This document shows positions 10,183 through 18,800 of a stretch of DNA of 64,000 nucleotides, piece by piece; position 1 is the stretch's first letter; each line of letters opens with the position of its first letter. Source of the DNA: Pelagomonas calceolata (lineage: Eukaryota; Sar; Pelagophyceae; Pelagomonadales; Pelagomonadaceae); the NCBI GenBank assembly GCA_918797485.1, contig CAKKNE010000002.1, forward strand, positions 3,438,501-3,502,500, given 5' to 3'. The notes below the pieces were generated by a model. That model saw nothing but the letters and a program-made list of their open reading frames with translations, had not been told where the DNA came from and did not search any database. The position numbers and the translations under genes were made by a program.

Positions 10183-11496
10183 TCACGCGACCGCCAGCGG
10201 CGCGGCGCCCTCTAGGAAGACACACTCGGCGCCGCCGGCGCCGAAGCCGCCGTCGCGCGAAAGGTAGTACGGCGACGGCGGCGGCGGCGCGGCCGCGGGC
10301 GGCGGCGGCGGCAGCCCCGCGTCGTGCGACGTGCGCGCGTCAGTCGGCGCCGCGAGGAAGACGGCGCCGTCGCAGAACGCGGCGACGCGGTGGGCGTGCA
10401 CGGGCGCGCGGGCGAACTCGAGGTCGCGCGTCGCGGCCGGCGGCGGCGGGTACGCCGCCCACCCGGGGCGCGGGCGCGCGACGCGGACCTCGTAGACGCC
10501 CGACGACGCGGCCGACGCGTCGTCGGCCGGCGCGCGCGACGCCTGCCGGCGCGCGCACGACGCGGCGCAGCGCGCGGCCTTCTCGGCGGCGGCGGCGGCG
10601 CGCTTGGCCGCGCAGACGGCCTCGTCGACGCGGCCGGAGGCCGCGGCGTCGGCCGACGGGTCCACAGGCGGCGCAACCGGGTCCAGGAGTGCGGCGGCGG
10701 GGGGGGGCGCGGCGGCCGACGGCGCGGCGGCCGCGGCCGGCCGCCGCGCGCGCTGGGCGGCGACGGGCGCGGCGGTCGCCGCGCCGACCGCCGGCGCGGC
10801 GCCGGCGCGGGCCGAGGCGGCGGGCCGCGGGGCGCGGCTCCGGGCGGCGCGTTTCGGCCCAGGCGCGAACGGTGCGGCGGCGGCGGCGGCGCGGGCAGCC
10901 GGCGGCGCCGCCGCGGCGTCTCCGTGGTAGCCGCCTCGCTAACGCCTCAGTGGCACGGCGTAGTAGGCGGCGTCGCCGCGCGCGGCGGAGGCCGCCGCCG
11001 CCCTTTCCGCCTTTTCCGCGCGGCGCGCGTCACGGCGCTTCGGCGGCAGCGCGCCGCCGCCGCGGTCCGCCGCGCCGCGCGCGCGCGCGTCGGCGGCGTT
11101 CTTGGCGTCCCTGGCTTCGTCGAGAACGGCGAGGTGCCGGTCCGCGTCCCAGCCGGCGACCGCGTCCGAGATCCGGCGCGCGTCGCCGCCGAGCTTGGCG
11201 CGGTGCGAGCGCGCGGCGGCCGCCAGGCCGAGGGGCGCCTCGAGCGCGAGGCGGTTGAGGCGCTCGTAGCCGTCGCACAGCTCGCGGAGCCGCGCCTCCA
11301 ACTCGGCGGCGCGCGCCGCCGCGCAATCACTCATGTCTCGGAGGTCCGGGCCCGCGGCGTCGACGGCCGGTGCGCCGTCCCCAGCCGGCGCGGGCGCCGC
11401 CGGCGCGGGCGCCGTGGCCGGCGGGGACCGCCCCTGGCGCGTGAGGCGCACTTTCGGCGTCTTGCGCGGGACCGCCGCCCGCGCGCGCTCGCCCAT
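10183..11496 (-). CDS. Low-complexity protein of unknown function, probably two exons
   Basis: The minus-strand frame is open across the locus except for one TAG at 10939-10941. A 45-bp GC-AG intron at 10935-10979 would remove that stop without changing frame. It fits the window's pattern, because its first eight bases GCGGCGAC nearly repeat the exon start after it, GCGGCTAC. Exons 11496-10980 and 10934-10183 then give 422 aa. The N-terminal part is basic (PRKTPKVRLTRQG), followed by a charged helical region, an Ala/Pro-rich linker and a more ordered C-terminal part (SGVYEVRVARPRPGW). No family recognised. Without the intron these would be two adjacent short frames. Confidence 0.55.
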
Positions 11497-11727
11497 AGTT
11501 CGCGCGCTGGCAACGGCCGGTGCTCGCAGCTGCCCCTGATATCTCGGCGTATCCAGGCCGGGGGGCAGTCACTCGGCCAAAGGACGCGCGTGCTGTGTGC
11601 GGCGCGCGGCGTGCGGCGCGCCTTTTGCAAATCGTTGCAGCAGGCGAACGTTACAAACTTTTAAACCTTGGGACCCCCCCCACGTGGAACGCACCAGAAA
11701 GCAACAGGACTGCTCCGTGATAGCTGC

Positions 11728-12486
11728 CTACCTACGGCGCGCGACGGCGCACCCGGCCAGCATCGCTGCCAGCAGTACGAGGGCGGCGGCGCCGACGACG
11801 TCGCCCGGCCAGTCGTCCTGGACCGCGAGCTCGTCGTCTTCGTCCGCGGTGAGCTCCGAGGCGTCGTCGTCCTCCGCGGCCGGACGCACGTCGAGGTATA
11901 TATACTCGTCGCGGAACACGGTGCCGCAGTAGCGCGCCGGCGCGTCCGGGTCGCGCTCAGCCGCGAGGCCCGCAACGAGCCAGTCCGTGTCGTCGAACGC
12001 GCCTAGGCGCAGGCGCAGGTCCTGCGCCGCGGTGAAGGAGCCGTAGCGCCGGAGCACGTGAACCGTGCGCAATGCCTCGTCGGCGCGGACGACGACGTAC
12101 TCCGCGGGGAGGCGCGGGCGCAGCTCGTCGCGCTCCGCGGTGACAGCGAGGAGTCGCTCCCGCAGGACGTCGCGCTCCGCGGTGACCGCGAGGAGTCGCT
12201 CCCGCAGGGCGTCGCGCTCCGCGGCGAGCTCGGAGAGTGCCGGGGCCGGCTGCGTCGTCGTCGCGGGAGGCGCGACGACGACGACGTCGCCGTGGAGGTC
12301 GTCAGTGCCTAGGTCCGACCAGGAGGTGGTGTCCTCAGGAGAGGCGTTTGTTTCCTGGGCCTGGTGCTGTCCATGACCCGCCCCCGCTGTGACCGCCTGC
12401 GCCTCCGCGCCTTCCGTTGGGGCATCCCCTAAAATATGCGCCGCCGTGGGAGCCGCCTCGCTGCCGTCCAAGTTCATCTCGCTCAT
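11728..12486 (-). CDS. Tail-anchored protein with a three-copy coiled-coil repeat, function unknown
   Basis: 252 aa from MSEMNLDGSE; an in-frame start 51 bases upstream is possible. The middle has three tandem copies of a 14-residue unit (AERDALRERLLAVT), encoded by 42-bp DNA repeats at about 12126-12240 and predicted to form a short coiled coil. A compact region follows (EYVVVRADEALRTVHVLRRY to CGTVFRDEYIYLDV), then an acidic linker. A single C-terminal hydrophobic segment (VVGAAALVLLAAMLAGCAV) ends in RRR, as in tail-anchored membrane proteins. No homologue recognised. It is divergent with ATAD3. Confidence 0.65.
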   Translation of the reverse strand: MSEMNLDGSEAAPTAAHILGDAPTEGAEAQAVTAGAGHGQHQAQETNASPEDTTSWSDLGTDDLHGDVVVVAPPATTTQPAPALSELAAERDALRERLLAVTAERDVLRERLLAVTAERDELRPRLPAEYVVVRADEALRTVHVLRRYGSFTAAQDLRLRLGAFDDTDWLVAGLAAERDPDAPARYCGTVFRDEYIYLDVRPAAEDDDASELTADEDDELAVQDDWPGDVVGAAALVLLAAMLAGCAVARRR

Positions 12487-12848
12487 GCTTTTGCGTGCGC
12501 CGCCTGTATGACCCTTTTTGCCTTTTGTGAAGGTCAAATTGCTTCACACGCCCGACCCGCCCAGACCCAGCCAGGGAGCGGTCTCTGGACGTGTGAAGCG
12601 AATCACAAGAACGAATCAGAATCCTTTTAGTAAAGGAACGGACCGTTGATGTAGCGTCCGCAGCGCACTTGGCGAGTGTGCCGCGGCAAAAAAAGGAGGC
12701 CAGAGCAGACCGCTGTGCGCATTGCCCGGCGCAGGACCCGCCCACAGCGGCCGGCGCACTGTACCTGCACCGCGACAGGTGGCCGCGGCTGCTTCCAGAG
12801 GTGGACCTGAGTAAGCGGAGAGCCTGAGCAAGCGATTTGCGCGGAGAG
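12487..12848. promoter_or_regulatory. Shared divergent promoter region of the tail-anchored protein and ATAD3 genes
   Basis: A 362-bp region between head-to-head genes. It contains a perfect 10-bp inverted repeat, GCTTCACACG at 12541-12550 and CGTGTGAAGC at 12590-12599, with a 39-bp spacer. This could be a bidirectional regulatory site. No TATA box seen. Confidence 0.4.
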
Positions 12849-14474
12849 ATGCTGGGCCTCTTCGGAAAAAAAAAGGAGCCCGAGACGCTCCTCAAGAAGG
12901 AAAAGGACCGGTACGGCGGCTCGGGCTTCGACCCGACGGGCCTCGAGCGCGCGGCCAAGGCCGCGCGCGAGATCGACGCGTCGGCGCACGCGCGCCTGGC
13001 GTTCGACGTGATCCAGGCGCGCGAGGCGACGAAGCGCCTGGAGCACGGCACGCGCCAGGCGGCCTACGAGATGCGGGCGCGCGAGTACGAGATGCAGTCG
13101 GTCGGGAAGGAGGGCGCCGAGGCGCGGCAGACGCTCGCCGCGCAGACGGACCACGCGAACCGCCAGGCCGAGTACGCGGACCAGCTGGAGCGGCGGCGCT
13201 ACGCGGCGAACCTCGGGGCCCAGCGCGACGCGCGCGCGGCGGAGCTCCAGCGCCACGAGGCGTCGCTCGCGCGCCAGGAGGAGCTCCGGCGGCGGACGCT
13301 GCGCTACGAGGCGGAGCTGCGCGAGAAGACGGAGCTGAAGCGGGCCGAGGCCGAGGCGACGGCGCGCGCGCGCGCGGAGCGCGAGACGCACGACCTGAGC
13401 CTGGCGCGCATGCGCGCCGAGGCCGCCGAGCGGCGCGAGACGCTGCTCCGGTCCATCGGCGTGTCGTTCGAGACGGCCGGCGCCGGGCTGCGGGCGTTCC
13501 TGGGGGACCGCGAGCAGATGGCGCGCGCCGTCGGCATCGCGTCCGCGCTGGCGCTCGGCGTCTACGGCGCGCGCGCGGCGGCGCGCGTCGCCGGCGACCA
13601 CGCGGCGGCGCGCCTCGGCCGCCCGTCGCTGGTGCGCGAGACGTCGCGGGCCAGCCCGCTCGACGCGCTGCGGCCGGCGGGCTGGCGGCGGCTCCTGGCG
13701 CCCGCCGAGGCGGGCGGCGCGCTCGACGGCGTCGTGCTCGAGCCCGCGCTGGAGAAGCGGCTGGGCCACGTCGCCGCCGCGACGAAGAACACGCGCGCGA
13801 ACGCGGCGCCCTTCCGCCACGTGCTCCTGCACGGCCCGCCGGGCACGGGCAAGACGCTCTTCGCGAAGAAGCTCGCGCGCGCGTCGGGCCTCGACTACGC
13901 CATCCTCACGGGCGGCGACGTCGCGCCCCTGGGGCGCGACGCCGTGACCGAGATCCACCGCCTCTTCGACTGGGCGGCGACGTCGCGCCGGGGCCTGCTG
14001 CTCTTCATCGACGAGGCCGACGCGTTCCTCCGGAGCCGGCGCGAGGCGACGAGCGAGGACCTGCGCAACGCCTTCAACGCCTTCCTCTACCGCACGGGCG
14101 AGCCGAGCCGCGACGTCATGCTCGTCTACGCCTCGAACGCGGCCGAGGACTTCGACTGGGCGGTCAACGACCGCATCGACGAGATGGTCCGCTTCTCGCT
14201 GCCCGGCCGGGCCGAGCGCGCGCGCATGCTGCGCCAGTACCTGGACGAGTACTTCGGCGCCGGGGACATCGCGGACGCAAAGCTGGACGGCGCGGTCGCG
14301 GCGACGGAGGGCTTCTCGGGCCGCGAGATCAACAAGCTGGTGGTCGCGTGGAAGGCCGCAGCCAGCGCGGGCGCGGGCGGCGCGCTCGACGACGCGACGC
14401 GCGCCGAGGTCCTCGACGCGCACGTGGAGCAGCGCGCCGTGAAGAGCGGCTGGAACGCGCTCGCCGCCGCCTAG
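12849..14474 (+). CDS. ATAD3: ATAD3-type mitochondrial AAA+ ATPase
   Basis: 541 aa with the ATAD3 layout: N-terminal GFDPTGLERAAKAARE motif, long charged coiled coil (residues about 45-205), a membrane segment (VGIASALALGVYGARAAARV), then one AAA+ module. Walker A is GPPGTGKT and Walker B is LLLFIDEADAF, with a sensor-1-type YASNAAEDFDWAVNDRIDE and an arginine-finger region. In the family, ATAD3 sits in the mitochondrial inner membrane and supports nucleoid and cristae organisation. Start at ATG 12849 rather than an upstream non-ATG. Single exon, complete. Confidence 0.95.
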   Translation: MLGLFGKKKEPETLLKKEKDRYGGSGFDPTGLERAAKAAREIDASAHARLAFDVIQAREATKRLEHGTRQAAYEMRAREYEMQSVGKEGAEARQTLAAQTDHANRQAEYADQLERRRYAANLGAQRDARAAELQRHEASLARQEELRRRTLRYEAELREKTELKRAEAEATARARAERETHDLSLARMRAEAAERRETLLRSIGVSFETAGAGLRAFLGDREQMARAVGIASALALGVYGARAAARVAGDHAAARLGRPSLVRETSRASPLDALRPAGWRRLLAPAEAGGALDGVVLEPALEKRLGHVAAATKNTRANAAPFRHVLLHGPPGTGKTLFAKKLARASGLDYAILTGGDVAPLGRDAVTEIHRLFDWAATSRRGLLLFIDEADAFLRSRREATSEDLRNAFNAFLYRTGEPSRDVMLVYASNAAEDFDWAVNDRIDEMVRFSLPGRAERARMLRQYLDEYFGAGDIADAKLDGAVAATEGFSGREINKLVVAWKAAASAGAGGALDDATRAEVLDAHVEQRAVKSGWNALAAA

Positions 14475-14656
14475 GTAGGGCGTCGTCGTCCCTTCCCTCG
14501 TGGAACTTGCGTGAAGGTATGCATTTCTACCCAGCGAGACCGCGAAGAACGCGGTCGCCTCCCGGGCCGCGCTCGGTGGACGTCCAGCCTTCCCCGCCTC
14601 CCTCCTCGTAACGCACGCGAGGTATGTCTCCCTAACTTGCGAGAAGTACTTACTAC

Positions 14657-15433
14657 CTAGAACGCGAGCTCGGGCATCGGCGGCTTGGGGATCGCGCTCG
14701 TCTTGGTCTTGACGACCTCGTCGATGATGCCGTAGGCGACGGCCTCCTCGGGCGTCATGAAGAAGTCGCGGTCGCAGTCGTCCTCGACCTTGGCGACGGG
14801 CTGGCCCGTGTACTCGGCGATGAAGGTGTTGAGCTGCTGGCGCACGAAGAGGATCTCCTTGGCCTGGATCTCGACGTCGGCCGCCTGGCCCTGCGCCCCG
14901 CCCAGCGGCTGGTGGATCATGATGCGCGCGTTCGGCAGCGACCGGCGCTTGCCCGGCGCGCCCGCGCCCAGCAGGAAGGCGCCCATGGACGCGGCCGTGC
15001 CGAAGCAGACCGTCGACACGTCGCAGGGCACGAACTGCATCGTGTCGTAGATGGCCATGCCCGCGCTCACGGAGCCGCCCGGGCTGTTGATGTAGAGCGT
15101 GATGTCCTTCGTCGGGTCCTCGTTCGCGAGGTAGAGGAGCTGCGCGACGAGCACGTTCGCGACGTCGTCGTCGACGCCCTGGCCCAGCAGGAGGATGCGG
15201 TCCCGCAGCAGCCGCGAGATGACATCCATCTGCCCGTCCTGCGTGTCGACGACCGGCATGCGCACGGGCGGGATCGGCCGGCTCGGGTCCGGGTCCTTGC
15301 GCCGCGGGTCGACCTCGGGCGCCGGCTCCTCGGGCGCCATGCGCGGCGCCAGGCGCGTCGGCCCGGGGACGAGCGCGCTGACGCACAGCGCGCACGCCGC
15401 GAGTGCAAGTCCTCGTCGCATGGTCTGCTGCAC
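14657..15433 (-). CDS. CLPP: ClpP-type serine protease, probably plastid-targeted
   Basis: 258 aa. The ATP-dependent Clp protease proteolytic subunit is recognised from [17 protein letters not shown], the serine motif [11 protein letters not shown], the histidine motif MIHQPLGG and the aspartate region [11 protein letters not shown]. An N-terminal hydrophobic segment ([17 protein letters not shown]) followed by RLAPRM looks like a bipartite plastid signal; a mitochondrial role is possible but less likely. Start MQQTMRRG; a second methionine is four codons in. All three catalytic residues present. Single exon. Confidence 0.93.
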   Translation of the reverse strand: MQQTMRRGLALAACALCVSALVPGPTRLAPRMAPEEPAPEVDPRRKDPDPSRPIPPVRMPVVDTQDGQMDVISRLLRDRILLLGQGVDDDVANVLVAQLLYLANEDPTKDITLYINSPGGSVSAGMAIYDTMQFVPCDVSTVCFGTAASMGAFLLGAGAPGKRRSLPNARIMIHQPLGGAQGQAADVEIQAKEILFVRQQLNTFIAEYTGQPVAKVEDDCDRDFFMTPEEAVAYGIIDEVVKTKTSAIPKPPMPELAF

Positions 15434-15746
15434 GCTGCTACGTGTTGTATAGAGAAACTCGCGTTGCTACGTGCAATTAATCCCCACCAGCGTCGCTAGA
15501 GTATGCTAATGCGGGTGTAGTTTGCAAGCAAGCGAGGAGCTCGGTGTCACCTAAGCAGGAGGCCTTAAGGCCCGAGAGCCGGCTGTAGCCCCGGCGGGGC
15601 AAGACACAGATATAGTACAGTCTTAAAACACAGCACTAACAAACAAGCTTCGCCGCCGACTCGACTATCCTGTGCGCGTTTGGCAGACGACCACACGACG
15701 GACGGCGAGCAGCCGTCGACTCCATCGCTTGATCGACCGCTGCTCG
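15434..15746. other. Short divergent intergenic region, ClpP and COA3-like genes
   Basis: 313 bp between oppositely oriented genes. It presumably holds both promoters; no distinct motif seen. Confidence 0.4.
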
Positions 15747-16049
15747 ATGTACGCGCGCGCGCTCGCGCACACGCTGTCCCGCCAGGCGCGGCCGCGCCGC
15801 GGCCCCCGGCGCGGCCTGAGCGCGCCGGGCGGCGGCGCGGCGCAGCAACGCAACAACGTCCTGCTCGCCGGCGCGCTCTTCGCGTTCACGGGCGGCGTCT
15901 ACTACACCGCGATGGGCAAGATGCGCGCGACCGACGAGCTCGGGGAGCTCGAGGCCTTGGAAAACAAGGTGAACGTGCACGAGAGTGGTCTAAAGATCAC
16001 ACGGCCGCGGAGCGTCCACGACGTGCTCCAGCCCCGGAAGGAGGACTAG
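15747..16049 (+). CDS. Small single-pass membrane protein resembling cytochrome c oxidase assembly factor COA3
   Basis: 100 aa from MYARALAHTLSRQ. The basic N-terminus is followed by RNNVLLAGALFAFTGGVYYT, a transmembrane segment preceded by RNN and containing GVYY, and then a charged tail. This pattern is what I recall for COA3/CCDC56, an inner-mitochondrial-membrane protein acting early in COX1 translation and assembly. The match is short, so the call is tentative. An upstream in-frame methionine at 15672 would add 25 arginine-rich residues. Confidence 0.6.
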   Translation: MYARALAHTLSRQARPRRGPRRGLSAPGGGAAQQRNNVLLAGALFAFTGGVYYTAMGKMRATDELGELEALENKVNVHESGLKITRPRSVHDVLQPRKED

Positions 16050-16928
16050 CGGGCGGCCCGCCCGCCGCGATCGCCGTATGTAAATGACCTATTTGTGCTT
16101 GGATTGAGACGGCAGCCCCCCTCCCCTCCCCCTTCCTTCCTCGGCCGGCGAGCCTCGCTCGGTGATACTGGTGTGGGAGAGTTAGTAGAGGGGCGGGGGT
16201 TAGCGTGCGGGTTGTGCGCGCTGGGTGGATTCCCTAGTGGGGGTCTAGTGGGCTAAGGACGCAGTACTCGCCGTAGAGTACTCGGAATAACTACATTACA
16301 GACAAGCGGACGACGGTAGGTCGTGGCGGTCGACGGGCGCGGCGGTCGCGCAGACGAAGAAACAAGCTACCGTCCATCGACAGTTGTGCCCCGCTGGTCC
16401 GAACCCACCTCCACGACGCGCCCATCCCTTCCCCCAGCATATATCATATGCGCGCGAACGAGGCGTGTCCCAGATTTGACTGCCGGAACAGAGCATCTGA
16501 TGCACCCTAAAGACAGGCGATTCGAAACTGAGCTAGTTATAACCCACTAGCCCCAGTTGCCTCTAGCCAGGAGCTCTGTATCTAGTACCTCTTGCTCCTA
16601 GGCCTATGGCGAACCTCGCAGGGCATCGCAGGGCCCGGCGCCGCGGTGAAACAACACCCGGGCCCCGTCGCCAATCCCTAGAGTACGCCGCGGCGACACA
16701 CTCGGGGTCCGAGCTAGAGGGGCTAGCACAATAAGCGACTCTCTCTCTCGCGCGCGGACCCCTAGGCTAGTCGCTCCCGCTCCTCCGGGACCCATCCGTC
16801 GGGCTAGGACAGAGTAAGGTGGTTACGTTAGAGGCGGGTTTCTCTAGCATCGACCCCTAAGTAGCGTACCGCATGCGGTACATTAGTCGGTGACATGTCT
16901 AGGCGCCTGTCGACGCAGGTCTAAGGGC
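16050..16928. other. Intergenic interval between convergent genes
   Basis: About 880 bp between the 3' ends of the COA3-like and EF-hand genes. No gene, repeat or RNA recognised. Confidence 0.4.
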
Positions 16929-17729
16929 CTAACCCGGCAGCTTAGTCACGGGCGCGCTGTACTGTGGCACGAGGGCGGCGCCCTCGGTCCGCATATTCTT
17001 CTGACGAAGCCGGTCCAGGACCGCCACGTCCCGGACCTCGCGCGCCGGCCGCCGGGAGAGGGCGGCGGGCGCCGTCAGTGGCCGCGCGCGGGACCGCGGG
17101 CGGCGCGCGGTGGGCGACCCCGGCGCCGCCGCGCGCCGCCCGGGCGCGGCGCCGGGCGACGCGGCGCCCGCCGCCGCGCCCCCCGCGTCCGCCTCGCCCG
17201 CCGCCGCCTCCGCCGCGCCGGAGTGGCGCATCGTGTTCGCCAGAAAGCGCGCGTAGGCGACCGTCCCGTCCTTGCGCGGTTTGAGCTGCTCCGCCAGGGC
17301 CTTGGCTTCCGCGGGCGCGCAGCGGCCCCTGCCGAGGTTGACGAGGGCGTGGATTAGCTGGGCGTGCTCCATGCGCCCGTTGCGCGGCGCGCGCGGCCCG
17401 GCCAGCAGCCGGAAGCACCGCAGCACCTCGTTGGGCGAGTGGCGGCACGGCGGCAGCGCGAGCATGACCTCGGCGAACTCCTCGCGGTCGATCTCGCCGG
17501 AGCCGTCGGCGTCGGCCTCGCGCATGACCTCCGAGATCTCCTCGGGCGACACGTCGACGCCGACGAGCGCGAAGAGCTCCTCGAGCTCGTCCTCGTCGAT
17601 CTCGCCCGACCCGTCCGTGTCCACCAGGTTGAACAGGGCCTCGACCTCCTCCCGCTGGGCCTTGGTGATCGTGTTCGTCGTCTGCGTGGTGGCCGTGAGT
17701 TGCGTAAGCTGCGAGAGGTCGTCCGCCAT
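16929..17729 (-). CDS. EF-hand calcium-binding protein with a basic, alanine-rich tail
   Basis: 266 aa. Two canonical EF-hand loops, DTDGSGEIDEDE and DADGSGEIDREE, form one pair in the first 90 residues. A degenerate calmodulin-like second lobe follows (EVLRCFRLLAG...RMEHAQLIHALVNLG...VAYARFLANTM). The last 100 residues are low-complexity Ala/Arg/Pro with a short conserved-looking end. It resembles calmodulin or centrin in the N-lobe but is much longer. Probably a calcium sensor; partner unknown. Single exon. Confidence 0.85.
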   Translation of the reverse strand: MADDLSQLTQLTATTQTTNTITKAQREEVEALFNLVDTDGSGEIDEDELEELFALVGVDVSPEEISEVMREADADGSGEIDREEFAEVMLALPPCRHSPNEVLRCFRLLAGPRAPRNGRMEHAQLIHALVNLGRGRCAPAEAKALAEQLKPRKDGTVAYARFLANTMRHSGAAEAAAGEADAGGAAAGAASPGAAPGRRAAAPGSPTARRPRSRARPLTAPAALSRRPAREVRDVAVLDRLRQKNMRTEGAALVPQYSAPVTKLPG

Positions 17730-18800
17730 TTTCGCTACTGCAGTGTGCCGTGCGTTGGGGCTGCTCCTGTGTGCGCTTTTAAATTGGGCCTTTGCCGCGG
17801 TACCTTATGCAACGGAATGGAGAGTCGAGCGGCGCTCTCGTGAGCCGCGGCCGCGGTGAGCCCCTTGCCAACCTCGGTCCTAATAGTTTCGCTTGAGTGT
17901 ACGCGATAATAATATTTTGGCCCCCGGTATATCGTATTACAAGTGGTAGAGATACTAAGGAAACCTACTAGCCCTTCCTACCCTAGATATGTATCTCCCA
18001 CTCTCTAAGTTTGAGTCTATACAGCGAGTGTCTCTGACGCTACGGTGTAACAACAATTTCCTATAAAACACTCTCGTAGTTAGGTTGGCCCAGCCCTCGG
18101 CTGGTGAGCTAGCCTGAGGACCCTGCTACCTTACATGACGCTGCGACATACTCTTGCTACCTACCGTAGGTACGGTACTATACTTACATATATATACTAT
18201 ACTATACCGTAGGTACTTACGTATATATAAGGTTAGTTCCTCTTGGCGCTGGGCTTGAGGAGTACTCGCCCCGGGCTAGGCTCCTGCGGTTGCGTAGGTC
18301 CATAGGATAGGATAGGTATAAATGTATCTACAAAAGCTAAAAAAGGGACATACACCAAGCCTCGGAAGGCCTTCTCCCTGCGCGGCCAGGATATGCCGGC
18401 GCTTTAAACAAGGGACGTCACGGTCGGAAAACTGCAAAGCAAGTTCTCAGTCTCCTGCCAGCCTGAGTGGGGCATCATCCCCGGGCCCACGAGTAAGGCC
18501 AAACACTCCGCGTTCGACATATATCGCGCGTCTCGGGTAGGATGGTTCCTAGTCTCTGGAAGAAAACGCTTCCGACGTCATCCAATAGATAAACGGGTGT
18601 AAAAGATGCACACGAGACGGCGCTCACACGTCACGGTGCCCCAGCAGCCTACGGACTTATAGGTTGCACACATCGAGAGCGCGCTCTCGATGTGTGCAAA
18701 GCTCGCGGGAGCTCGCGCTCGCGAAACGAAAGGCCCGGACAGGCCCGGTGGAATTGTTTGGTCGACTAATACTACGCACCCCCCCCCGGGGGGCTCGGAC
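17730..18800. other. AT-richer intergenic interval with palindromic repeats
   Basis: No gene seen. Holds TATATA-rich DNA and GTACCGTAGGTAC-type repeats at about 18168-18225, and a perfect 36-bp palindrome at 18664-18699 just beyond the formin stop. Confidence 0.45.
18664..18699. repeat. Perfect 36-bp palindrome downstream of the formin gene
   Basis: The 18-base left half (TTGCACACATCGAGAGCG) is followed directly by its exact reverse complement with no loop. It lies 102 bp past the formin stop codon. It could extrude as a cruciform or form a hairpin in the transcript. Confidence 0.9.

Noticed and set aside
10324-11664. 446-residue plus-strand open frame
   Set aside because: Arginine-rich and without motifs; the minus-strand frame has more ordered composition. 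The strand choice for this locus remains only moderately certain.
12627-15395. 922-residue open frame on the minus strand
   Set aside because: It is antisense to ATAD3 and out of frame with ClpP; the Arg/Ala/Gly-rich composition is what GC-rich coding DNA gives on its opposite strand.
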